A stretch of 6,628 nt of DNA, from contig CAMPAJ010000092.1 of NCBI GenBank assembly GCA_946631805.1, positions 1 to 6,628 on the forward strand, given 5' to 3'. Below are positions 1 through 5,780 of this stretch, piece after piece; the stretch's first letter is position 1; each line of letters opens with the position of its first letter. The stretch is from an uncultured Eggerthellaceae bacterium. GTDB lineage: Bacteria > Actinomycetota > Coriobacteriia > Coriobacteriales > Eggerthellaceae. The position numbers and the translations under genes are program-made. The notes under the pieces were generated by a model. It did not search any database, was not told the DNA's origin, and saw only the letters and a program-made list of their open reading frames with translations.

Positions 1-532
1 TCGTCTTCTTGTCGACGACCTCGAGCAAGCGATCGTTCGGGATGACGATGAGCGTGTCGACCTTCTGCGAGAGCAGCTCGATGCCCTGCTCGGCCTGATT
101 GCGGCGCGTGCGTCCCTCGAAGGAGAACGGCTTGGTCACGATGCCCACCGTAAGCGCCCCGATTTCGTCGCGCGCGATCTGCGCGATGACGGGAGCAGCG
201 CCTGTACCGGTTCCGCCGCCTTCGCCTGCGGTCACGAACACCATGTCGGCTTCGGCCAGCGCCTCGCGGATGGCGTCGCGGCTTTCTTCTGCAGCCTGCG
301 CGCCCACTTCGGGGTTCGCACCGGCGCCGAGACCGCGGGTGAGGTCCTCGCCGATGTGGATGGTCTTGTCGGCATCCGACATGAGGAGGGCTTGACGGTC
401 GGTGTTTACGGCAATGAACTCAACGCCCTGACCACCCGCCTCGACCATGCGGTTGACCGCATTGGTGCCGCCACCGCCCACGCCGACGACTTTAATCACG
501 GCCAGGTGCTCGGATGCTAGATTGATAGGCAT
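1..532 (-). CDS. ftsZ: Cell division protein FtsZ, N-terminal part (runs off left edge)
   Basis: FtsZ is the bacterial tubulin homologue, a GTPase that polymerises into the cytoplasmic Z-ring and recruits the division machinery. The 177 visible residues cover much of the GTP-binding domain. The GGGGTN loop is at residues 19-24, NTD at 43-45, the tubulin signature GGGTGTG at 105-111, and the FSFEGRTR and NQAEQGI segments at about 136-151, followed by [12 protein letters not shown] at about 159-170. Glutamate just before the signature ([10 protein letters not shown], where many other bacteria have Met) is typical of actinobacterial FtsZ. The ATG start is supported by a GGGAG ribosome-binding site 5 nt upstream (538-542) and by alignment of the N-terminus with the family. 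The rest of the protein, including the T7 loop and C-terminal tail, lies outside the window. The upstream neighbour is argS rather than the usual ftsQ or ftsA. Identification is essentially certain. Confidence 0.98.
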   Translation of the reverse strand, partial: MPINLASEHLAVIKVVGVGGGGTNAVNRMVEAGGQGVEFIAVNTDRQALLMSDADKTIHIGEDLTRGLGAGANPEVGAQAAEESRDAIREALAEADMVFVTAGEGGGTGTGAAPVIAQIARDEIGALTVGIVTKPFSFEGRTRRNQAEQGIELLSQKVDTLIVIPNDRLLEVVDKKT

Positions 533-597
533 GTTTTCTCCCAACTCGTAGCTCATTTATGCTGCATAAGTCCTAATTTGCATACAACCAACTCGTC

Positions 598-625
598 ATT
601 TTACACGATGAGCGCACGAATGCAA
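598..625 (-). promoter_or_regulatory. Candidate sigma-70-type promoter for ftsZ
   Basis: On the minus strand a TTGCAT -35 box (620-625) and a TAAAAT -10 box (598-603) are separated by 16 nt. They would start an ftsZ transcript near position 590 with a leader of roughly 60 nt. The same TAAAATGA string occurs upstream of argS. The call is by eye and unproven. Confidence 0.5.
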
Positions 626-632
626 CGCTCAT
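608..632. repeat. 7-bp inverted repeat over the ftsZ promoter
   Basis: ATGAGCG (608-614) and CGCTCAT (626-632) form a perfect dyad with an 11-nt centre. A further CAC/GTG match (604-606, 633-635) follows after a one-base bulge. The dyad overlaps the candidate -35 box and most of the spacer, so it could be an operator. It is not an intrinsic terminator for argS, because no T-run follows it on the minus strand. Confidence 0.35.
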
Positions 633-686
633 GTGCGCAAACACTACAGCAAGTATGCCGAACCTTGCTCAAATTCAAACTCTTTC

Positions 687-2390
687 CTACATGCGCTCGG
701 GTGCGCTGACGCCGAGGAGGCTCAACGTGAGGGCAAGCAGCACGCGCGTCGCGTCGGCCAAGGCCAGGCGTGCATCGCGCAGCGCCTCGTCTTCGCCGAT
801 GATATGGCAGTTCGTATAGAACTGGTGGAACAGGCCCGCCAGCTCCTGCGCGTAATGCGTGAGCCTGAACGGCGCCCTGTCGCGGGCGGCGAGCGCTACG
901 AGCTCGGCAAAGTCGTCCATCTTGCGCATGAGGGCGAGTTCGGAATCGTGCGTGAGCACCGAAAGGTCAACATCTGCGGGCACGAGGCGTTCTGCAAGCT
1001 CGTCGGCAAACGCGCCGTCTTCGCCCGCGGCCTTGCGCAAAATCGAGCATATGCGCGCATGCGCGTACTGGACGTAATACACCGGATTGCTGGCATCCTG
1101 CTTCTTGGCCACCTCGATATCGAAATCGACGGGCTGGTCCGACGAGCGCGAGAGCATGAGGAAGCGGGTCGCATCGACGCCCACCTCGTCTACGAGCTCC
1201 TCGAACGTGACCATTTCGCCGGTACGCTTCGACATGCGAACAGGTTCGCCATCGCGCAGCAAGTTGACGAGCTGGCCGAGCACGACCTCGAGCTTGCCCG
1301 GATGCCCCCAGGCCTCCATCATGGCCTGGCAACGCTTTATGTAGCCATGATGGTCGGCTCCCCAGATGTCGATGAGGTGGTCGAACCCACGGCAGACCTT
1401 GTCGTAATGGTAGGCCATGTCGCTCGTGAAGTACGTGAGCTCGCCGTTGGCCTTGATGAGCACGCGGTCTTTGTCGTCGCCGAAATCGGTGGAGCGGAAC
1501 CAGGTGGCGTTTTCGGCCTCGAAAATATAGCCCCGCTCGCGCATGACCTCCAGCGCCCTATCGACAGCGGACTTGCCGTCCTGGTCGGGTACGTACAAAT
1601 CGCGCTCGCTGAACCAGCGGTCGAACGTGGTGCCGAAGCGTTCGAGCAGCGAACGCTGGCTGTCGAGCATCTCGTGCATGCCGATCTCGCGGAAGGCAAT
1701 CCTCCGCTCGTCTTCGTCCATGTCCAGGTATTTGTTGCCTTCGCGGTCGATGATGCCCTGCGCGATATCCTTCACGTACGCACCGCCGTAGCACTGCTCG
1801 GGCATCTCGACGTCTTGGCCGAGCAGCTGCAGGTAGCGTACGGCAATGGAGTTGCCGAACACGTCCATCTGCGTGCCGTGGTCGTTCACGTAGAATTCCT
1901 CGTACACATCGTAGCCCGCATGGCGCATGACGCGCGCCATGGCATCGCCGAGCGCCGCCCAGCGCCCATGGCCGATGTGCATGGGCCCGGTGGGGTTTGC
2001 CGAAATGTACTCGAGGTTCACCTTGCGCTGGCCCTCTTCGACCGTGCCATGGCCGTACGCTTCGCGCTGCTCGCGCACCGACGAGACGACGCCTTGCAGC
2101 ACGGCGTCCGTCAAACGGAAGTTGATGAAGCCGGGGCCTGCGATCTCGGCAGATTTCACGACGTCGTTTTCGGGAATATGCGCGACGATGGCCTCTGCGA
2201 TGGCGCGGGGATTTGCATGGGCAAGCTTTGCCGAGCGCATGGCAACGGTCGATGCCCAATCGCCGTTCTCGGGATCGCGTGGACGCTCGAGCGCCGCGGC
2301 GGGCGCCTCCTCCATGGCAAGCGCGCCATCGGCTATAGCGGCCGCGATTGCCTCGTCGACGATCTGTTCCAACTGCTCACGTATCTGCAT
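687..2390 (-). CDS. argS: Arginyl-tRNA synthetase
   Basis: This class I aminoacyl-tRNA synthetase attaches arginine to tRNA-Arg in the cytoplasm using ATP. At 567 residues it is full length for bacterial ArgS (E. coli is about 577). Residues 1 to about 95 form the N-terminal additional domain that contacts the tRNA. The catalytic Rossmann fold carries the HIGH motif in ANPTGPMHIGH (HIGH at 138-141). The second signature is an intact MSKRTG (386-391); many ArgS proteins have a degenerate form. The helical anticodon-binding domain occupies about 430-567 (NPVYYVQYAHAR, then FHQFYTNCHI), and the protein ends with the family-typical GVSAPERM. The ATG start has a GAGGGG ribosome-binding site 5 nt upstream (2396-2401). 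The gene lies 154 bp upstream of ftsZ in the same orientation with no obvious terminator between them, so some readthrough is possible. A long open frame on the opposite strand is a codon-bias shadow. Confidence 0.98.
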   Translation of the reverse strand: MQIREQLEQIVDEAIAAAIADGALAMEEAPAAALERPRDPENGDWASTVAMRSAKLAHANPRAIAEAIVAHIPENDVVKSAEIAGPGFINFRLTDAVLQGVVSSVREQREAYGHGTVEEGQRKVNLEYISANPTGPMHIGHGRWAALGDAMARVMRHAGYDVYEEFYVNDHGTQMDVFGNSIAVRYLQLLGQDVEMPEQCYGGAYVKDIAQGIIDREGNKYLDMDEDERRIAFREIGMHEMLDSQRSLLERFGTTFDRWFSERDLYVPDQDGKSAVDRALEVMRERGYIFEAENATWFRSTDFGDDKDRVLIKANGELTYFTSDMAYHYDKVCRGFDHLIDIWGADHHGYIKRCQAMMEAWGHPGKLEVVLGQLVNLLRDGEPVRMSKRTGEMVTFEELVDEVGVDATRFLMLSRSSDQPVDFDIEVAKKQDASNPVYYVQYAHARICSILRKAAGEDGAFADELAERLVPADVDLSVLTHDSELALMRKMDDFAELVALAARDRAPFRLTHYAQELAGLFHQFYTNCHIIGEDEALRDARLALADATRVLLALTLSLLGVSAPERM

Positions 2391-2437
2391 GGCATCCCCT
2401 CATGAAAAACTTAGTGGTCCGATGTGCATTTCGATTC

Positions 2438-2443
2438 ATTTTA
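2438..2443 (-). promoter_or_regulatory. Candidate -10 box for argS
   Basis: TAAAAT on the minus strand lies about 48 bp upstream of the argS ATG and is followed by GA, as at the ftsZ promoter candidate. No good -35 hexamer is visible at 16-18 nt; TTCGGG at 19 nt is poor. Treat it as tentative. Confidence 0.3.
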
Positions 2444-2489
2444 GCGGAAATGGGCACGCACTCCCGAACCTGCATATAGGTACCAGAAT

Positions 2490-2536
2490 GGATGGAAGCT
2501 CACATCGGTCCTGCAAGCACGAAAGCCCTTCCATCC
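2490..2536. repeat. 9-bp inverted repeat upstream of argS
   Basis: GGATGGAAG (2490-2498) and CTTCCATCC (2528-2536) are perfect inverted copies separated by 29 nt. In an argS leader transcript they could form a hairpin just downstream of the 24-bp repeat structure. Its last two bases (2535-2536) are also used by the alternative stem at 2535-2564, so the two hairpins would compete. Confidence 0.4.
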
Positions 2537-2570
2537 CACCGCCCCGGAAGCCCTAGGTGGTGGGCCTTTC
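2535..2570 (+). terminator. Possible weak intrinsic terminator hairpin (plus strand)
   Basis: CCCACCGCC (2535-2543) can pair with GGTGGTGGG (2556-2564) as a 9-bp stem with one G-U wobble and a 12-nt loop. CCTTTCGCTT follows on the plus strand, giving a short, interrupted U-tract. No plus-strand gene lies upstream, so a terminator role has no obvious client. The same bases are also used by the 24-bp inverted repeat. Confidence 0.2.
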
Positions 2571-2653
2571 GCTTGGCTTCGCCTAACAGATGTGGAGGAC
2601 AGGAACAGTGGCTGCAGAATCGCTCAAGACCCACCACCTAGGGCTTCCGGGGC
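2541..2653. repeat. Perfect 24-bp inverted repeat with 65-bp spacer
   Basis: The left arm (2541-2564, beginning GCCCCGGAAGCC and ending GGTGGTGGG) is the exact reverse complement of the right arm (2630-2653), 24 of 24 bases. The spacer is 2565-2629. The match stops sharply at both ends: C2540/T2654 outside and C2565/A2629 inside. No T-run follows either arm convincingly, so it does not look like a simple terminator. No target-site duplication is apparent. Options are a structured RNA, the ends of a small non-autonomous element, or recombination sites around an invertible segment. Confidence 0.85.
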
Positions 2654-2679
2654 TACGTTATCTTTATGCGTACAGCTGA
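2608..2679 (+). CDS. Possible small ORF (23 aa) overlapping the inverted repeat
   Basis: A GGAGG ribosome-binding site (2594-2598) sits 9 nt before a GTG codon that opens a 23-codon frame, starting MAAESLKTHH, ending RYLYAYS, and closed by TGA. The SD and the start codon lie inside the 65-bp spacer, and the right arm of the 24-bp inverted repeat falls within the coding part. I recognise no family and see no plus-strand promoter. The evidence is the SD and start spacing only, so this may well be chance. Confidence 0.15.
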   Translation: MAAESLKTHHLGLPGLRYLYAYS

Positions 2680-2738
2680 TACGCGCAGCCAAGCTTGATG
2701 CATCCCAGACCAGGTCCTGAAAGCCGAACGCGCCGCCA

Positions 2739-4784
2739 TCATACCTGCACGTTGTCGGTGAGGTCGACCTGCATGAGGTATACGTTCTCGCGCATGCGCT
2801 GGGCGGCACCGCGCGACAGGCGGCCCTCGTCGTAGGCGAGCTGGATTTGCTCGAGTTCGATGCGCAGCGCGAGCTTCATGGCATCCAAGTCCGGCTCGGC
2901 CTTGCGCGTCAGGGCCGTAATAGACGGTGACGGGCTTCGCAGAATCGAGATAGCGTGCTCGTATTCCGCGATGAGCTGGCTTATCTTTTCGGACTGGACA
3001 TCCGAGTCGGCCATCTCGGCGCGCAGGCGGTTGCATACGTATATGTAGGAGCGTATCTGTATTTCGCGCCTGACCTGGCTTGACGGTCTTTCCTCGTCGG
3101 AGGAAGGAGTGCGCAGCTTCCATTTGAGCTTCGAAAGGGCCTTGCGGGCGATCGCTATAAAGCGCCTGATAGACCTCATGAAAAGCAGTCTGCGGTTCTT
3201 TCCGTGCTTGAGCATGGACTCTACGCGCGCCACCCGGCTCACGTACTGGTAACCCTCCAGGGGCGGGGCCTCGTCCTTGTCGATTTCGTCCAAGACGAAT
3301 TCCTGCTCCCATTCCAATACCTTGAGGCGCAGTTCCAAATCGGATTCGTCGTGAAGGTCCTTATCGTCTTTGAAACGCTCAAGACGGTCGGTATATTGGC
3401 TGATGATGGGCGCAAGAGCCGTCCGCTTCTCGGGCGTTTGGCGCGCCGTGAGCTCCTCGATGACCGTGCGGAGGATCTGGGCGCGCGCCTCTGCGTCAAG
3501 AGCCCGGCCGACCGAAGGATCGTCCTGCCGGGGCGCAAGTTTGGGAACCAGAAACGTTGCCAGCAGAAGCGAGAGCAAGATGACGCCGCTCGCCAAGAAT
3601 ATGAGCAGATCGCGATTGGGAAAACCCGCAATGGTCGTGCCGTCGGAGACGTAAAGCGGTATAGAGAACATGATGGCAAGCGTTATGGCGCCCTTGGAAC
3701 CAGCGAGCGTCATAAGGGCGGCGAGCCTCAAGCGTTCGCGCATGGGCACGCGCTCGTGCGCTTTTGCGAAGATGAAGGCATCCGAAACGATGGTCCAGGC
3801 GAACCGCACCGCATGCATGAGCAGGGTGATAGCCACAACGTAGAGGACGAGCTGCCAGTTGCTAATGCCGTCGTCGATCCAAACATCGCCGAACGATTGG
3901 GGCAGCTGCGTACCCAGCAGCACGAACACGACGCCGTTGAAGGCGAACACGAGCACCTGCCATACGCTCGACGAAACGATGCCCGTACGCGCCGAGGACG
4001 GGTCGAAGTCACGCGGCATGAGCGACATCGTGATGCCGCAGGCAACGACCAATATTACTCCCGATACGCCGATGACCTCGCCCAGGAGGTAGGCCACGAA
4101 CGGCGTGAGCAGTTCGAGGGAAACGTGGAACGTCGTATTGTCGAGCCCCGTGTCGCGTACCTTGTTCGCGAACTTCACGAGCAGGAACCCGAGCGCAACG
4201 CCCAGGGCCAGCGCTCCGAAGAACGAGACGAGGAACTGTTCCAAGGCCTCTATGGCGGAAAACGTGCCCGTCACAACCGCGGCAACCGCAAACTGGAACG
4301 AGACGATGCCCGAAGCATCGTTGAGCAACGATTCGCCTTGCAAGATCGTTTGCTGCCGGTCGGGGATCTTGGCCTGCTGGGAAACCGATACCACGGCAAT
4401 CGGGTCCGTCGGGCCGAGCGCTGCACCGAGGGCGAAAGCGGCGGCCAGGGAAATGCTGGGTATCATGGCATGGACGGAAAAGCCCACCACGAGCACAATT
4501 GCCACCACGAGGCCGATGGCGTACGAGAGCATGGTGCCGCGGTTCTTCCACAAGTTGCGCTTGTCGGCATCCCATGCCTCGTGAAACAGCAACGGCGCGA
4601 TAAACAGGACCAAGAACAACTCGGGGTTGAGCGTGATGTAGATGCGCTGCCCGGCCAGGAGCGCGACCACCACGCCGCATGCAATCTGGATAAGCGGAAG
4701 GGATACGCGCGGCAAGAGCTGGTCGAGCACCGCCGAAGCCAAAACCGTGGCCACGAGTACGAGCGCAAGTTCCAATGCCGCCAA
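2739..4784 (-). CDS. CPA1-family Na+/H+ antiporter with long C-terminal cytoplasmic domain
   Basis: This is an inner-membrane cation/proton antiporter of the bacterial CPA1 type (NhaG/YjcE-like), which exports Na+ (possibly K+ or Li+) in exchange for H+ and helps set cytoplasmic pH. Residues 1 to about 416 are strongly hydrophobic with roughly a dozen membrane segments. Family motifs are FIAPLLFHEAW (61-71), GPTDPIAVVSV (124-134, ion-site Asp127) and ESLLNDASG (151-159, Asp156). GSKGAITLA (362-370) replaces the usual GxRG motif, with Lys in place of Arg. Residues from about 417 to 681 are charged, helical in character and cytoplasmic by prediction, and end in a conserved-looking LRIELEQIQLAYDEGRLS segment. 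The start is TTG: an in-frame TAG lies just upstream, no ATG is near, and GGAAGGA (4794-4800) sits 9 nt before it. The exact cation cannot be read from sequence. The gene is divergent from padR. Confidence 0.92.
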   Translation of the reverse strand: MAALELALVLVATVLASAVLDQLLPRVSLPLIQIACGVVVALLAGQRIYITLNPELFLVLFIAPLLFHEAWDADKRNLWKNRGTMLSYAIGLVVAIVLVVGFSVHAMIPSISLAAAFALGAALGPTDPIAVVSVSQQAKIPDRQQTILQGESLLNDASGIVSFQFAVAAVVTGTFSAIEALEQFLVSFFGALALGVALGFLLVKFANKVRDTGLDNTTFHVSLELLTPFVAYLLGEVIGVSGVILVVACGITMSLMPRDFDPSSARTGIVSSSVWQVLVFAFNGVVFVLLGTQLPQSFGDVWIDDGISNWQLVLYVVAITLLMHAVRFAWTIVSDAFIFAKAHERVPMRERLRLAALMTLAGSKGAITLAIMFSIPLYVSDGTTIAGFPNRDLLIFLASGVILLSLLLATFLVPKLAPRQDDPSVGRALDAEARAQILRTVIEELTARQTPEKRTALAPIISQYTDRLERFKDDKDLHDESDLELRLKVLEWEQEFVLDEIDKDEAPPLEGYQYVSRVARVESMLKHGKNRRLLFMRSIRRFIAIARKALSKLKWKLRTPSSDEERPSSQVRREIQIRSYIYVCNRLRAEMADSDVQSEKISQLIAEYEHAISILRSPSPSITALTRKAEPDLDAMKLALRIELEQIQLAYDEGRLSRGAAQRMRENVYLMQVDLTDNVQV

Positions 4785-4793
4785 AACGAACCG

Positions 4794-4800
4794 TCCTTCC
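4794..4800 (-). promoter_or_regulatory. Ribosome-binding site deciding a TTG start for the antiporter
   Basis: GGAAGGA on the minus strand lies 9 nt upstream of TTG (4782-4784). The next TTG (4773-4775) would be 18 nt away, and an in-frame TAG just upstream of the SD rules out a longer product. This supports the unusual TTG initiation codon. Confidence 0.7.
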
Positions 4801-4814
4801 TAAATCGTGCCTTG

Positions 4815-4823
4815 ATAGTATCA
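4815..4823 (-). promoter_or_regulatory. Candidate extended -10 promoter for the antiporter
   Basis: TGATACTAT on the minus strand matches the TGn-extended -10 form, with TACTAT at 4815-4820. It lies about 15 bp upstream of the ribosome-binding site, predicting a leader of roughly 24 nt. No good -35 box is visible. A TAGAAT hexamer a little further upstream is an alternative. Confidence 0.4.
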
Positions 4824-4911
4824 CTCCCGCACGTATTCTATCCAGCTCGCGGGATGCGTTACCGTTTCGAGACTTCCCCATCCAAAAGCCGCCATCTTCG
4901 CAAGTATCTTA

Positions 4912-4930
4912 TGCATATGAATTGCATATG
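4912..4930. repeat. Tandem TGCATATG direct repeat, 11-bp period
   Basis: TGCATATG occurs at 4912-4919 and again at 4923-4930, separated by AAT. The 11-bp phase places both copies on one face of the helix, as expected for a tandem protein-binding site. Each copy contains the palindrome CATATG. It lies in the AT-rich divergent region, about 130 bp upstream of the antiporter start and 240 bp upstream of padR. Confidence 0.5.
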
Positions 4931-5019
4931 TCTAATACTTTCATAATGTACTACTAGCAAGTTTTTGTTCAACCGCTATGGGAATTGAGCACCTTAAGCC
5001 TAATTGTGCCTGATGACTC

Positions 5020-5040
5020 ATAGTGGCTATTTTCCACTAT
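5020..5040. repeat. 7-bp inverted repeat, operator-like
   Basis: ATAGTGG (5020-5026) and CCACTAT (5034-5040) are perfect inverted copies around a 7-nt centre. It lies about 50 bp upstream of the padR -10 box in the AT-rich divergent region. It could be an activator or repressor site; the protein is unknown. Confidence 0.45.
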
Positions 5041-5071
5041 TTATTATTTGTTAGTAAGATATTCGATGACC

Positions 5072-5092
5072 AGCATGTAAACATGCTATTAT
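5072..5092 (+). promoter_or_regulatory. padR promoter (extended -10) with abutting palindrome
   Basis: TGCTATTAT (5084-5092) is a good extended -10 element, predicting a start near 5099 and a leader of about 70 nt. AGCATGT (5072-5078) and ACATGCT (5081-5087) form a perfect 7-bp dyad with a 2-nt centre whose right arm overlaps the extended -10. PadR-type regulators characteristically bind ATGT/ACAT dyads, and both half-sites are present, though the spacing here is 2 nt rather than the 8 nt of the classical padR operator. Autorepression is the natural reading. The -35 region is weak (TTCGAT at 19 nt). Confidence 0.55.
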
Positions 5093-5154
5093 TGTACGCG
5101 CTTCAGACAACCAGAAGCGTCGATGGCAACCCACCGTACGCACGCTTTAGCAAC

Positions 5155-5161
5155 AAGGAGG
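5155..5161 (+). promoter_or_regulatory. Ribosome-binding site of padR
   Basis: AAGGAGG is a full-strength Shine-Dalgarno sequence 7 nt upstream of the ATG at 5169. It fixes the start against alternative upstream ATG codons in other frames. Confidence 0.85.
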
Positions 5162-5168
5162 ACCCACG

Positions 5169-5657
5169 ATGGAACAGATGCTGAGCGTCTGCAATCCACA
5201 AACCGAAGAGGAGCTCGTCGAGTGCGCCGCGCTCGGAAAGTCGCTGAGCCGCCTTTCGCAGCCAACGATCTTGACCATCCTCGCCGCCAACAACAAGCCC
5301 ATGCACGGCTACATCATCGTGCAACAAGCAGCCAAATCGCCTATGTTCGGCGGCAAGAAACCAGATGCGACGGGCATTTACCGAGCGCTCAAGCGCATGG
5401 AACAAGCGGGGCTCGTCACTTCGCATTGGGAAACCCCCGAAGAAGGTTCAGCCAAACGCCTATTCGACCTCACCGATAAAGGACGCAATTGCCTGCGCCG
5501 CTGGATCGATGCTTTGGCATGCTACAAGCTGACCATCGAGGAGCTGCGCGTAAGCGCTTCGACCGCCCTTGGAATCGATGTGCCCGACACGCCTTATTGC
5601 GCACATGGCCAGCTCCAAGATCGTGTAATCCAAACGAAGAAGACCGATTCGCTGTAA
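5169..5657 (+). CDS. PadR-family winged-helix transcriptional regulator
   Basis: This is a 162-residue DNA-binding regulator of the PadR family, cytoplasmic and expected to act as a dimer. After an N-terminal extension of about 30 residues, the winged-helix domain runs from about 31 to 105. It contains ILTILAANNKPMHGY (34-48, with the family's HGY), the recognition-helix region ATGIYRALKRMEQAGLV (67-83), a wing with HWETPEEGSAKRLFDLT (86-102), and DKG (103-105). A short helix from about 106 to 130 should be the dimerisation arm. The last 30 residues are polar and match nothing I know. Five cysteines (8, 19, 108, 118, 144) are many for so small a regulator. The gene stands alone, divergent from the antiporter and convergent with the GNAT gene, with a palindrome at its own promoter. 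The ligand and target genes are unknown. Family assignment is firm; function is not. Confidence 0.88.
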   Translation: MEQMLSVCNPQTEEELVECAALGKSLSRLSQPTILTILAANNKPMHGYIIVQQAAKSPMFGGKKPDATGIYRALKRMEQAGLVTSHWETPEEGSAKRLFDLTDKGRNCLRRWIDALACYKLTIEELRVSASTALGIDVPDTPYCAHGQLQDRVIQTKKTDSL

Positions 5658-5721
5658 GCCTTTTCGGGCAAGCGGTAAAACGGGACATGCATCGTCAGCG
5701 CGATTGAAACGCGTTCTTCCG

Positions 5722-5780
5722 CGAGGGCCCCGCCTAGAAGACCTGCTTTGCAGGCGCTCCTAGGCGGGGCCCTCGTGTTT
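5722..5780 (+). terminator. Strong hairpin terminator after padR
   Basis: A perfect 16-bp GC-rich stem (5722-5737 with 5760-5775; arms beginning CGAGGGCC and ending GGCCCTCG) is capped by an inner 5-bp hairpin CCTGC-TTT-GCAGG (5742-5754). TGTTT follows on the plus strand. It lies 65 bp after the padR stop, between convergent genes. The U-tract is short, but the stem is very strong. On the minus strand no U-run follows, so termination of the GNAT transcript here is less certain. Confidence 0.7.

Larger units (their letters stand above)
2391..2738. other. Non-coding gap between antiporter and argS
   Basis: This 348-bp gap contains no conserved protein-coding gene that I recognise. On the minus strand it would be the argS leader plus the downstream region of the antiporter gene. 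It holds a TAAAAT -10 candidate for argS, a 9-bp inverted repeat, a perfect 24-bp inverted repeat and a small SD-led ORF, each listed separately. I looked for T-box landmarks, tRNA cloverleaf, SRP RNA core and 6S RNA and could not support any of them. Confidence 0.8.

Noticed and set aside
633..2405. 590-codon plus-strand open frame opposite argS
   Set aside because: It is the antisense shadow of a clear full-length argS. The translation has no recognisable domain, and long antisense frames are expected in GC-rich genes.
2392..2489. Possible 32-codon minus-strand ORF between the inverted repeat and argS
   Set aside because: An ATG in this gap opens a short frame ending at TGA near 2437, but no proper ribosome-binding site precedes it and the peptide has no recognisable features.
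2581..2587. GCCTAAC, resembling an integron attC R'' box
   Set aside because: Only a single 7-mer is present. There is no matching R' box in the right place, no integrase and no cassette array.
2667..2683. Small hairpin GCGTA-CAGCTGA-TACGC after the antiporter stop
   Set aside because: The 5-bp stem has no T-run on either strand, so it is too weak to call a terminator.
2391..2738. T-box riboswitch, SRP RNA, 6S RNA or tRNA in the argS-antiporter gap
   Set aside because: I found no T-box anti-terminator consensus or specifier layout, no SRP GGAAGGAAGCAGC-type core, no cloverleaf and no recognisable 6S pattern.
3204..4946. 580-codon plus-strand open frame opposite the antiporter
   Set aside because: The translation is rich in Arg, Glu and His with no motifs or membrane segments, while the minus strand encodes an intact CPA1 antiporter with all family motifs. 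It is a shadow.
5103..5426. 107-codon minus-strand frame overlapping padR and its leader
   Set aside because: It overlaps the well-supported padR start and winged-helix region, and its translation shows no family motif.
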